Origin: CAZPHI01 sp964586425
GTDB lineage: Bacteria; Bacillota; Clostridia; Lachnospirales; Lachnospiraceae
Reading direction: 5' to 3'
DNA length: 64,000 nucleotides
NCBI GenBank assembly: GCA_964586425.1
Contig: CAZPHI010000002.1
Span: 1 to 64,000 of the forward strand
The notes below the pieces were generated by a model, which saw only the letters and a list, made by a program, of their open reading frames with translations, was not told the origin of the DNA and did not search any database. Positions 56,299-64,000 of the stretch are shown piece by piece. Every line of letters starts with the position of its first letter. Position 1 is the stretch's first letter. Position numbers and translations under genes: made by a program.

Positions 56299-57369
56299 CT
56301 AATACATTAGTTTTTTCTCCATTGAAGGTATATCCTGTGCATAACTTAATGCATTATTTCTATCAATAATTCCCTTTGCATATAAATCCACTAATGCATC
56401 ATCCATAGTAGTCATTCCCATCTTCTTGTTAGTCTGTATTACAGTATTAACCTGGAATGTTTTACTTTCACGAATAATGTTTTTGATAGCAACATTAGCA
56501 TGCATTACTTCAAATGCTGCAACTCGTCCTTCATGATCAGCCGTAGGAATTAACTGCTGTGATATAACAGCTTCCAAAACCATGGCAAGCTGGACTCTGA
56601 TTTGCTGCTGCTGGTGTGGTGGGAATACATCAATAATTCTATCGATTGTACTTGCCGCACCAATTGTATGTAATGTTGATAATACAAGATGTCCTGTTTC
56701 AGCTGCTGTTACAGCTGTTGATATAGTTTCAAGATCACGCATCTCTCCTACAAGGATAACATCGGGATCCTCTCGAAGTGCTGCTCTAAGAGCTGCTGAA
56801 TATGATAAAGTATCAAGGCCAATCTCTCTTTGATTAATCATTGCTTTCTTATGCTGATGCAGATACTCGATAGGATCTTCAAGAGTTATAATATGTGCAC
56901 TTCTATTCTCATTAATTCTGTCAATAAGAGATGCAAGTGTAGTTGATTTACCACTTCCTGTAGGTCCTGTTACTAATATGAGTCCTCTTTTTCTTGTATA
57001 AAGGTCTATTACTGAATCTGGAAGTCCTAATGACTCAGGTGTTGGAATAGTTGTACCAACAACACGCATTGCGCAAGCCATCGAACCACGCTGTCTAAAA
57101 GCATTAACTCTGTATCGTCCTAAAGCAGGAACAGAAACAGAGAAATCGACTTCACCTTTTTCCTCATATTTTTCACGCTGAACATCATTCATTACACTTG
57201 TTATAATAGTTTTAGTATCTTCTGGCATTAATTTGGGAAAATCCAGATTAACCAAATCACCTCTAACTCTTACTCTTGGTGGAAGGCCAACTGTTATATG
57301 GATATCGGATGCATCCATATCCCTCGCTATATTCATTAATTGCTCTACTGTTATCATGTTAAAGTCCAT
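56299..57369 (-). CDS. pilT: Pilus retraction ATPase PilT
   Basis: 356 residues. Walker A GPTGSGKSTT (about 136-145), Asp-box, Walker B DPDVILVGEMRD, His-box and the PilT-specific C-terminal motif AIKNIIRESKT (retraction signature AIRNLIRE) are present. PilT powers depolymerisation of the fibre, so the pilus is retractile. The start is ATG 57369 or 57357; the AAAGG site is close to the first. A perfect palindrome lies upstream. Confidence 0.95.
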   Translation of the reverse strand: MDFNMITVEQLMNIARDMDASDIHITVGLPPRVRVRGDLVNLDFPKLMPEDTKTIITSVMNDVQREKYEEKGEVDFSVSVPALGRYRVNAFRQRGSMACAMRVVGTTIPTPESLGLPDSVIDLYTRKRGLILVTGPTGSGKSTTLASLIDRINENRSAHIITLEDPIEYLHQHKKAMINQREIGLDTLSYSAALRAALREDPDVILVGEMRDLETISTAVTAAETGHLVLSTLHTIGAASTIDRIIDVFPPHQQQQIRVQLAMVLEAVISQQLIPTADHEGRVAAFEVMHANVAIKNIIRESKTFQVNTVIQTNKKMGMTTMDDALVDLYAKGIIDRNNALSYAQDIPSMEKKLMY

Positions 57370-57390
57370 ACCTTTCGATTAATAATGCCT

Positions 57391-57411
57391 ATATAAATTG
57401 ACAATTTATAT
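57391..57411. promoter_or_regulatory. Perfect 21-bp palindrome before pilT
   Basis: Ten-base arms ATATAAATTG and CAATTTATAT flank a single central base in the pilB-pilT gap, 22 bases before the pilT ATG. A hairpin with one-base loop is impossible, so as an RNA structure it is poor; as DNA it is an operator-like dyad. No protein is identified. Confidence 0.45.
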
Positions 57412-57440
57412 TTTATCCTGTCGTATCATCTAATATATGT

Positions 57441-59141
57441 CTATTCCTGTTCATATGTAGCTTTAATCATCTCAGACATTGTTGTAATGCCCTCTCTAAC
57501 ATAATGCTGTGCTGCTGCTTTAAGAGTTGTCATTCCTTCACTGATTGCAGCATCCTTTATCTTATCGGCTGCAGCTCCCGAAGTGATTAATGTTTTAAGT
57601 TTTGGAGTAATTGTCATAATTTCATATATACCAATTCGTCCAAAATAGCCTGTATCATTACATTTTTTACATCCACAAGGTTCACATATAACTAATTCTT
57701 CTGCTGGATCAACTTCAAGTTCAAGTTTTTCCTCCTGAGTAGCAAATCTTGATGTCTTGCACTCACAAAGACGTCTTACAAGTCGCTGTGCGATAACACC
57801 AACTAATGAATCTGATATAAGATAAGGTTCAATACCCATATCCTGCAGACGTGAAACAGAACTTGCCGTACTGTTAGTATGAAGTGTACTAACAACAAGA
57901 TGTCCTGTGATAGATGCTCTAACCGCGATTTCTGCTGTCTCTGAATCTCGAATCTCACCGATCATAATGATATCTGGATCTTGTCGAAGAATTGATCTCA
58001 AAGCATTAGCGAATGTCATATCTGCTTTGTTATTAACCTGAACCTGATTAATACCATCAATATTAGCCTCGACTGGATCTTCTACTGTGATAATATTAAC
58101 ATCTTCGCTGTTCAATGAACTTAACGCAGTATAAAGTGTTGTTGATTTACCACTTCCTGTAGGACCTGTAACAAGAATAATACCATGTGGATTCTGTAAT
58201 ATCTTATCAAATCTTTGCAAATCACTATCTGAAAGGCCAAGATCTTTCTTTTCTTTTCTGAATCCCTCTTTGGAAGCAAGTCGCATAACGACCTTTTCTC
58301 CATATACTGTAGGAAGATTAGATACACGGATATCATATTCTCTGCCATCTACAACTAATGTAATACGGCCATCCTGTGGTTTTCTCTTCTCAGATATATC
58401 CATACCTGACATAATCTTAAGACGGGCAATAATCGCACCAAGTAATGAACGGTCATACTGAATTATCTCATGAAGACTACCATCAACTCTGTATCGAATC
58501 TTAACAAAACGTTCAAAAGGTTCAATATGAATATCACTGGCTCTCTGTCTTACAGCCTGCTCAATAATACTATTAACTAACTGAACAATAGGAGCATTCT
58601 CGACATCTTCTTTTCGTGCTTTTTCTTCTTCAGTTTCTTCCTGTTCCTGTTCACCAAGTTCCTTCTTGTATAACTCAGCAATATTCTGTGCCTGAGCTTT
58701 ACCAAATACTCTATCAAGGTATCCTCTGATATCAGAATTATTCGCAAGCATAGGAATAACCTGTTTACCTGTAATAATATTAATATCATCCATAGCTATG
58801 ATATTCATTGGATCCGCCATAGCTACTTTAATTACACCTGGGTTATTCTTATCATAACCAATTGGAACAAGTGTATATTTTCTCATTATCTTCTCATCGA
58901 GAAGATCTTTAACATTGTCATCTGGCTCAGTAATACGCATATCGACAAAATCAATGCTAAGATGTCCACATAATGTTTTGTTAAGGTCTCCCTGTGACAA
59001 AAAACCTAACTCGACAAGCATCTCTCCAAGCATCTTGCCTTTATCTTTTTGCTCCTGTAATGCTCTGTTTAACTGATTCTGATCAATCAGTCCTTTCTGC
59101 ATTAAGATATCACCAAGACGAATCTTCTTTCTATAATTCAC
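57441..59141 (-). CDS. pilB: Pilus extension ATPase PilB with MshEN-like domain
   Basis: About 566 residues from GTG 59141; GGGGGTG lies seven bases upstream and the product then starts MNYRKKIRLGDIL as in the family. Residues 8-60 form two tandem RLGxxL...G...L...L...Q-type motifs separated by five residues, as in c-di-GMP-binding MshEN domains. The second motif ends in His rather than Gln. Walker A GPTGSGKSTT, Asp-box, Walker B DPDIIMIGEIRD, His-box and a four-Cys zinc motif (CEPCGCKKC) follow. It drives pilin assembly. Confidence 0.94.
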   Translation of the reverse strand: MNYRKKIRLGDILMQKGLIDQNQLNRALQEQKDKGKMLGEMLVELGFLSQGDLNKTLCGHLSIDFVDMRITEPDDNVKDLLDEKIMRKYTLVPIGYDKNNPGVIKVAMADPMNIIAMDDINIITGKQVIPMLANNSDIRGYLDRVFGKAQAQNIAELYKKELGEQEQEETEEEKARKEDVENAPIVQLVNSIIEQAVRQRASDIHIEPFERFVKIRYRVDGSLHEIIQYDRSLLGAIIARLKIMSGMDISEKRKPQDGRITLVVDGREYDIRVSNLPTVYGEKVVMRLASKEGFRKEKKDLGLSDSDLQRFDKILQNPHGIILVTGPTGSGKSTTLYTALSSLNSEDVNIITVEDPVEANIDGINQVQVNNKADMTFANALRSILRQDPDIIMIGEIRDSETAEIAVRASITGHLVVSTLHTNSTASSVSRLQDMGIEPYLISDSLVGVIAQRLVRRLCECKTSRFATQEEKLELEVDPAEELVICEPCGCKKCNDTGYFGRIGIYEIMTITPKLKTLITSGAAADKIKDAAISEGMTTLKAAAQHYVREGITTMSEMIKATYEQE

Positions 59142-59187
59142 GTAAAAGCACCCCCGTGTCAATTATTTTTTTACAAACATACTTTAC

Positions 59188-59215
59188 ATTATAACATATT
59201 TGCCATTTTTTTCAA
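59188..59215 (-). promoter_or_regulatory. Promoter of pilB and the pilus locus
   Basis: Minus-strand TTGAAA (59210-59215), a 16-base spacer and a perfect TATAAT (59188-59193) lie just before pilB, giving a leader of about 40 bases. It falls after the stop of the upstream anchored protein, so pilB begins a unit of its own. Confidence 0.7.
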
Positions 59216-59243
59216 CTTATTTGTCATATCATTGGATTTTATA

Positions 59244-60368
59244 TTACTTTACTGTAAGCTCTGTAATTTCATAGCTGCCCTCTTTTCCAAGAGAGGTTCT
59301 AAAATACACATCATCATAAACCGTTGCGCATACATATCTTGTCTCAGGGCTTGTCTTATTAATCATGAATCTTCCAGAGCTATCACACATCATATCTGAA
59401 TATTCAAAAGCAAAATATACATCCTTAGTCATTGTACCATTAGTTATATTAGCCTTGTAGTATACATACAGATAATTTCTAGTTGTGCTATTTGAACCTT
59501 CTTTTTTATTGAGAAATGTTGTTTTCACATATTCAACTGAGTTAACAGTCTCAGTATTGTATTGAAAAAGCAGACTGCTGTCTTCAGTAGCTTTATACAA
59601 CATACGGAATGTCAAATCCTCTGTCTCTCTTACAATAATATCTTTATTTTCTTCTACTAGTGCCTTAATTTGTGTCATATCAATCTGTTGTATATCACTA
59701 ACATAGCTTGACAAGGAACCTATCTTATATTCTTTGCTTCTATTATCAACTATATATCCATTAGCCATAAGTTCTTCATCACTAGCATCACATGTTACCG
59801 TTATTGTCTCACCTTCTGATATATGTGACTGCTTGCTTATTGAGAATGAAAGATTAGCTAGATATCCTTCCCACTGATTTGCGATAGTTGCATAGCACTC
59901 AGGGCTTATTCCAGAAACCATCAGTTGAATTTTCTCAAACAAGTCTATCTTTTGTCCCTCTCCAAGGTCATGTACAACAACATTTCCTGCAAGACCATTC
60001 AATCTGCACTTCACGCTTTTGGCAGCATCACTGTCATAAGTAATATAGTACTTGCATATATCTCCATTGGATAAAGTTCTTTCCTTTTCCGTTGTTACAA
60101 CTATGCTTTCCGAAATACTCATATATTTTTCAAGAACAACTGTATTTTTTTCATCACCTGCTAGTTCTTTGTATACCTTATCTTTATCAACTGTAAAATG
60201 TGCCGTTCCATATCCATTAAGTCCAGTAAAATCAACAGTTATGCAGTCTCCTATATCAAGCTGTTTCATATTATTCTCACGAACAATTTTTGTAACAACA
60301 ATAATTAGCACTAATGCAGTCAAAATAATAGTGCATAATATTGTCAAGTTTTTATATCTGAATCTCAT
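59244..60368 (-). CDS. Anchored extracytoplasmic protein, unknown function
   Basis: 374 residues. One N-terminal membrane helix (about 7-25) anchors a long beta-rich, Thr/Asp/Ser/Tyr-rich extracytoplasmic part. Near residue 37 DIGDCITVDFTGLNGYGTA resembles the start of repeated beta modules seen in Lachnospiraceae zinc-ribbon/beta proteins. No catalytic motif is visible. It lies before pilB and after a terminator; the pilB promoter is downstream of it. The ribosome site is weak (GAGG 13 bases from the ATG). Pilus role is possible but unproven. Confidence 0.6.
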   Translation of the reverse strand: MRFRYKNLTILCTIILTALVLIIVVTKIVRENNMKQLDIGDCITVDFTGLNGYGTAHFTVDKDKVYKELAGDEKNTVVLEKYMSISESIVVTTEKERTLSNGDICKYYITYDSDAAKSVKCRLNGLAGNVVVHDLGEGQKIDLFEKIQLMVSGISPECYATIANQWEGYLANLSFSISKQSHISEGETITVTCDASDEELMANGYIVDNRSKEYKIGSLSSYVSDIQQIDMTQIKALVEENKDIIVRETEDLTFRMLYKATEDSSLLFQYNTETVNSVEYVKTTFLNKKEGSNSTTRNYLYVYYKANITNGTMTKDVYFAFEYSDMMCDSSGRFMINKTSPETRYVCATVYDDVYFRTSLGKEGSYEITELTVK

Positions 60369-60408
60369 AATCTATATTAAACCTCATTCCATAGGTAATA
60401 ATGTGTTT

Positions 60409-60459
60409 GTGAAGAAAAGAGAGTATCTGGGGCTAAGCATCTGCCACAGGCACTCTCTT
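60409..60459 (-). terminator. Terminator of the DUF6465 gene
   Basis: A stem of eight pairs (60417-60424 with 60452-60459), an inner imperfect 7-bp stem with GC-rich arms and a minus-strand T-rich tail (60416-60409) lie 50 bases after the DUF6465 stop. Arms are AAGAGAGT and ACTCTCTT. Confidence 0.75.
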
Positions 60460-60508
60460 GTTAAAATTTACTTTTATTTATTCAATTATACTAACATAAT
60501 ATGTATTA

Positions 60509-60931
60509 TTAAAGCTGTACTCTGCCTGCAACTTTATCATTAATAACATAATATGCTGCACTTTCTTCAGGTTTTACATATATATCAAGATTCTTAATTA
60601 AAGAAGTCTTTTTACCTGTTTCTGTTGCCCATGCTTTCTCAACAATATCAACAATATCCTGCTGGCTGAATTCTTTGCCTGCATACTGAATAAAAATTGT
60701 TGTCTTTTTCTCAGCCTTAGTAGTTGTCTTTTTAGCTACTGGTTTCTTTGCTGCTGGCTTTTTAGCTACTGGTTTCTTTGCTGCTGGTTTTGCTTCTTCC
60801 TTCACAGTGCTTTCAGCTGCAGTCTTTGTCTGTACAGCTTTAGTCTGTACTGTTTTAGGCTCTATTGCCTTTGTTTCAGCTGGTTTCACTTCTGTTTTAA
60901 CTGTTTCCTTTGTTGTTTTATTCATTGCCAT
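60509..60931 (-). CDS. DUF6465-family protein
   Basis: About 140 residues. The N-terminal half is a low-complexity Lys/Ala/Pro/Thr tract (KPAAKKPVAKK repeated twice), histone H1-like. The C-terminal module (about 75-140; TTIFIQYAGKEFSQQDIVDI, then IYVKPEESAAYYVINDKVAG) is DUF6465. The ATG at 60931 is served by GTGGGTGAT. Its function is unknown; a basic tail suggests nucleic-acid or anionic-surface binding, which is inference. It has its own promoter and terminator. Confidence 0.75.
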   Translation of the reverse strand: MAMNKTTKETVKTEVKPAETKAIEPKTVQTKAVQTKTAAESTVKEEAKPAAKKPVAKKPAAKKPVAKKTTTKAEKKTTIFIQYAGKEFSQQDIVDIVEKAWATETGKKTSLIKNLDIYVKPEESAAYYVINDKVAGRVQL

Positions 60932-61034
60932 ATCACCCACCATCTTTCTTAATAATTATCTCCAACAATATACAATTTCAGCGTCTTATAAGTCATTAAT
61001 ATATAATTTATTTAATACGCTATGTTCGATTTTC

Positions 61035-61063
61035 ATTCTAGACACTTTTTCTGTATTTGTCAA
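61035..61063 (-). promoter_or_regulatory. Promoter of the DUF6465 gene
   Basis: Minus-strand TTGACA (61058-61063), a 17-base spacer and TAGAAT (61035-61040) match the consensus in 11 of 12 positions. The leader to the ATG is about 95 bases. Confidence 0.75.
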
Positions 61064-61082
61064 CTATCTAAAGAATTTTTCA

Positions 61083-62927
61083 TCATATTTCATATGTATA
61101 TTTTCTTAACCATTCGCGCTCATTTTCATTAAGATATTCTGATAATGTAGAATATACAAATTTGTTATAATTATTGAGCTGTCTTTTATCCTCTTCATTC
61201 AAAAGTGAGACATCAACAAGAGACATATCAATAGGTACCGCCGTAAGGAATTCAAACCTCATAAACTGTCCATACTCATTATGAACATCCTTCCTGCACA
61301 CTATCTCATTCTCTGTCCTTATTCCATATTCGCCTTCAATGTACACCCCAGGTTCATCAGAGGTTACCATTCCTTCCTCGAATATACATAAGTCATTAAC
61401 TCCAGGATTATGCCTCCACCTGAATCCATTGGGATTTTCATGAACATTCAACAGATATCCTATTCCATGGCCGGTACCGCATCTGTAATCCATTCCTATA
61501 TTCCATAAAGGCTGGCGTGCCATAACATCAAGTGAGAATCCATTACATCCATACAAGAATTTCGTATTTGCAAGATTTAACATTCCTTTTAATACTAATG
61601 TATAATGTTTTATCGCCTCATCGCTATTATCACCAAGTCCAATCGTTCTAGTGACATCTGTTGTACCTTCATAATACTGTCCGCCCGAATCAACCAAAAG
61701 CATTCCTTCCGGCTTTAACTCCGCACAATCATTATGTGTTGCTGTGTAGTGCATCATTGCAGCATTTTGACCATATGCACTAATTGTATTAAAGCTCAGT
61801 TCAATAAACCCATCCTGTAATCTTCTCTGATTATCAATATAATCTGCCGCATCAGCTTCCGTAATCCTTACGCCTTTATCGTAATTTTCTTTTGTAACTG
61901 TCTCCTTTAGCCATTTGATGAATCTAGTTACCGCTAAGCCATCCTTTACGTGGGCTGCTTTTAGATTATCTATTTCTATATTATTCTTAATAGATTTCAT
62001 AAGCACAAGCGGATTATCCATATATATCATATTCACGTTCTTTGAAAGTTTCTTAAAAAGTGCATAATTAATGCGTTTTTTATCTACCCAAACTGTTGCA
62101 TCTGTAATTTTTTCGGCATCATTATATATATCATAATAGCCTCTAAGTGTAACAGCATTTGCCAGAAAATAATCCTTAACTTCTGCCGTAAGCTTGGATT
62201 CATCTATATATAGTATAGAATCATCAAGAGTGATAATCGCCATCGAAAGCACTACCGGATTGCATTCTATATCATTGCCTCTGATATTATACAGCCAGCA
62301 TATATCATCAAGTGTCGAGCATACAAGCGTATCGCAGCCAGCCTGTGACATTACCTCTCTAAGCCTTTCTACTTTAGAGGAATAGCTTTCTCCTGTATAT
62401 TTTTCTTCTAGGATAAATGCTTTTGAACCCGGAAGACTTGGTCGTCCCTCCCAGATTTCATCAACATAATCTTTTTCGTATATAACTACGCCATTATATC
62501 TCGCAGCTATTTTTTCATATATCTGACCATTAATTGCAGACATAACTCTTCCATCGAAAGCTATATTACACGTTGTATTATTATCACTATGCTTTTCGGC
62601 AAGTTCTGTAATTAACTGATTAACACTAGGAACGCCCTCCATCCCTGCGCGCATAAGGATAATTCCACTTCCATCAAGCTGCTTTTCTGCCTGAATATAA
62701 TATCTGCCGTCTGTAAAAAGCCACGCTTTTGCATCATCAACTACCAATGTTCCTGCAGAACCAGTAAATCCAGTCATATATTCTCTTTCATTAAAGTAAG
62801 CATTCGTATATTCTGACTGATGATAATCCGATGTCGGAATTATATATATTGCAATGCCATCGTTTTTCATTATATTTCTCAGTTTAGCAATTCTTTTTGC
62901 ATATGCGTTGTCTATCTCGTCTACCAT
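61083..62927 (-). CDS. M24-family Xaa-Pro aminopeptidase
   Basis: 614 residues, the longer PepP/APP form with two N-terminal creatinase-like domains. The C-terminal pita-bread domain shows metal ligands: Asp in LLVDSGGQYYEG and TTDVTRTIG, His in GTGHGIGYLLNVHENPN and Glu in TSDEPGVYIEG and RTENEIV. It removes N-terminal residues before proline, in the cytosol. A GAGGTGA site precedes the ATG. The sigK stop is 43 bases upstream and no promoter is seen, so it is probably co-transcribed with it. Confidence 0.93.
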   Translation of the reverse strand: MVDEIDNAYAKRIAKLRNIMKNDGIAIYIIPTSDYHQSEYTNAYFNEREYMTGFTGSAGTLVVDDAKAWLFTDGRYYIQAEKQLDGSGIILMRAGMEGVPSVNQLITELAEKHSDNNTTCNIAFDGRVMSAINGQIYEKIAARYNGVVIYEKDYVDEIWEGRPSLPGSKAFILEEKYTGESYSSKVERLREVMSQAGCDTLVCSTLDDICWLYNIRGNDIECNPVVLSMAIITLDDSILYIDESKLTAEVKDYFLANAVTLRGYYDIYNDAEKITDATVWVDKKRINYALFKKLSKNVNMIYMDNPLVLMKSIKNNIEIDNLKAAHVKDGLAVTRFIKWLKETVTKENYDKGVRITEADAADYIDNQRRLQDGFIELSFNTISAYGQNAAMMHYTATHNDCAELKPEGMLLVDSGGQYYEGTTDVTRTIGLGDNSDEAIKHYTLVLKGMLNLANTKFLYGCNGFSLDVMARQPLWNIGMDYRCGTGHGIGYLLNVHENPNGFRWRHNPGVNDLCIFEEGMVTSDEPGVYIEGEYGIRTENEIVCRKDVHNEYGQFMRFEFLTAVPIDMSLVDVSLLNEEDKRQLNNYNKFVYSTLSEYLNENEREWLRKYTYEI

Positions 62928-62970
62928 ATTCTTACGTCACCTCATTATCTATATTTTTCTATGTTAATAT

Positions 62971-63588
62971 TTATAACCATTTTTTCAGCTTTTCAAGTGC
63001 ACGTTTTTCTATTCTACTAACATAGCTTCTGCTAATTCCCATACGTGTCGCCAGTTCTTTCTGTGTTGCTTCATTAGAATTGTATAGTCCATATCGGCTA
63101 ATTATAATCTCTTTTTCTCTTTTAGATAGTACCTTGTTAATAATCTCATATATCTTCTTAACATTATCATTATTCTGACATATATCCGGCAGCTCCTCAT
63201 TATCTGATTTTATCACATCAATAATATTGATTTCATTGCCTTCTTTGTCTACACCAATAGGCTCATACAAAGATATGTCCTTCGATTTCCTTTTTTCCTG
63301 GCGAATCATCATCAGCAATTCGTTGTCAATACATTTTACAGCATAAGTAGCAATTCTGCAGCTCTTGTCACAGTCAAATGTATTGATTGCCTTTATCAAA
63401 CCAATCGTCCCCACAGATATCATATCTTCCATATCTCGTTCCATGCTCATATAACGTTTGACCATGTGTGCCACTAATCGCATATTCTTCTCAATTAGAA
63501 TTCTTTTTGCCTCCATATCGCCTTCCTTATACTTTTGGAGATACATTCTTTCTTCTTCTGCTGTCAGTGGTTTGTCAAATGCTTTCAA
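62971..63588 (-). CDS. sigK: SigK-family RNA polymerase sigma factor
   Basis: 205 residues beginning at TTG (GAGGTG seven bases upstream). Region 2 (EKNMRLVAHMVKRYMS, DMISVGTIGLIKAINTFDCD, CRIATYAVKCIDNELLMMIR) and region 4 with HTH (EATQKELATRMGISRSYVS) match the late mother-cell sporulation factor SigK; the SLYEPIGVDKEGNEI segment is characteristic. It has no pro-sequence, as in clostridia. No sporulation neighbours are in the window. A sequence dyad sits right before its ribosome site. Confidence 0.88.
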   Translation of the reverse strand: MKAFDKPLTAEEERMYLQKYKEGDMEAKRILIEKNMRLVAHMVKRYMSMERDMEDMISVGTIGLIKAINTFDCDKSCRIATYAVKCIDNELLMMIRQEKRKSKDISLYEPIGVDKEGNEINIIDVIKSDNEELPDICQNNDNVKKIYEIINKVLSKREKEIIISRYGLYNSNEATQKELATRMGISRSYVSRIEKRALEKLKKWL

Positions 63589-63600
63589 AGAAAGGCACCT

Positions 63601-63632
63601 CTGTCACAACATTTCTATATAATATGTGACAG
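63601..63632 (-). promoter_or_regulatory. Perfect dyad beside the sigK ribosome binding site
   Basis: CTGTCACA (63625-63632 read on minus) and TGTGACAG (63601-63608) form a perfect 8-bp inverted repeat with a 16-base AT-rich centre. Its proximal arm directly abuts GAGGTG, the sigK ribosome site. It could fold in mRNA or bind a repressor. No T-tract follows. Confidence 0.5.
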
Positions 63633-63652
63633 GATGCCATAAATTGCAAGTA

Positions 63653-64000
63653 CTAATCTTCTTCTTTTCTTCTCAGAATATCATACTTATCAAGCTTTGT
63701 ACCTAAATCAATATAAAGTTTTTGTTTTGGATGTGGAGCGCTTTCCATCGAATTGCCATCTTCATCCTTAATTGCCTTGACATCCACTAACAGATTAGTT
63801 CCGTCAGGCTTCATTACCTCAATTGTTTCACCAACGCTAAACTTATTACGCTGCTCTATCTCATACATTCCTTCTGCGTTCATATCTCCAATAATTCCAA
63901 GATATGTGTATTCTCTCACATATACATTACTGTCATATATCTGAGTATTCTCATCAGGTTTTCCAAAGAAAAATCCTGTTGTATACTGTCTGTAAGTACA
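63653..64000 (-). CDS. Peptidase U32 family protein, C-terminal part (partial)
   Basis: The gene enters from beyond the right edge and the visible 116 codons are its 3' end. They contain YTTGFFFGKPDE, then IYDSNVYVREYTYLGII and an SVGETIEVMKPDG beta-barrel end typical of the C-terminal domain of U32 peptidases (collagenase-like/YhbU-YegQ). Internal GTG at 63919 is not the start, because the frame stays open and conserved to base 64000. It ends 64 bases before the sigK gene. Confidence 0.85.
   Translation of the reverse strand, partial: CTYRQYTTGFFFGKPDENTQIYDSNVYVREYTYLGIIGDMNAEGMYEIEQRNKFSVGETIEVMKPDGTNLLVDVKAIKDEDGNSMESAPHPKQKLYIDLGTKLDKYDILRRKEED

Noticed and set aside
60417..60459. Small RNA or riboswitch between pilB-side genes and DUF6465
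   Set aside because: The stem followed by a minus-strand T-rich tail right after the DUF6465 stop is sufficiently explained as a terminator.

Overview
The window is a low-GC, almost wholly protein-coding stretch in which every supported gene lies on the minus strand, so transcription runs from high to low coordinates. Gene content points to a flagellated member of the Firmicutes, most likely a Lachnospiraceae (Lachnospira/Eubacterium/Roseburia-type). The evidence is a FliY-type switch protein with CheC and CheD, CodY, a SigK-family sigma factor, the clostridial DUF6115 and DUF6465 proteins, and the comM-dprA-topA-codY cluster next to the fla/che locus. The genus is an inference.

Read in the direction of transcription, the layout is as follows. 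(1) 64000-60400: the 3' part of a peptidase U32 gene, a SigK-family sigma factor, an M24 aminopeptidase P and a DUF6465 protein with its own promoter and terminator. (2) 60368-40904: a type IV pilus locus. It holds an anchored protein of unknown function, pilB (with an N-terminal MshEN-like c-di-GMP motif), pilT, pilC, two tandem near-duplicate major pilins, prepilin peptidase, a fused PilM-PilN protein, a PilO-like protein, four minor pilins (one of about 820 residues, GspK/PilX-like) and a 1389-codon DUF5057-like surface protein, closed by a strong terminator. (3) 40881-34887: comM, dprA, topA and codY. comM has a near-perfect promoter, a leader with three hairpins and apparently an AUA start codon. 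(4) 34807-23322: the first flagellar unit, flgB-flgC-fliE-fliF-fliG-fliH-fliI-fliJ-motE-fliK-flgD-TIGR02530-flgE, ending in a long terminator. (5) 23238-182: the second unit, motA-motB-fliL-fliM-fliY-cheY-fliO-fliP-fliQ-fliR-flhB-flhA-flhF-flhG-PilZ protein-cheB-cheA-cheW-cheC-cheD-sigma-28-fapA-DUF6115, ending with a short MltG-like protein. (6) 173-1: promoter, leader and first codons of rpsB.

The parts form a motility and surface-appendage region. The fla units build the basal body, export gate, motor and chemotaxis pathway, and sigma-28 would drive late genes located elsewhere. The pilus locus builds a retractile type IVa pilus whose minor pilins and giant surface protein probably form the tip. 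Both systems have a c-di-GMP candidate reader: the PilZ protein for flagella and the MshEN-like domain of PilB for pili.

The most interesting points are: the DUF5057 plus giant minor pilin module; the apparent AUA start and structured leader of comM; a perfect 21-bp palindrome before pilT; two promoter-proximal hairpins facing the opposite direction before flgB and motA; loss of flbD at the break between the two flagellar units; and a dyad beside the sigK ribosome binding site.
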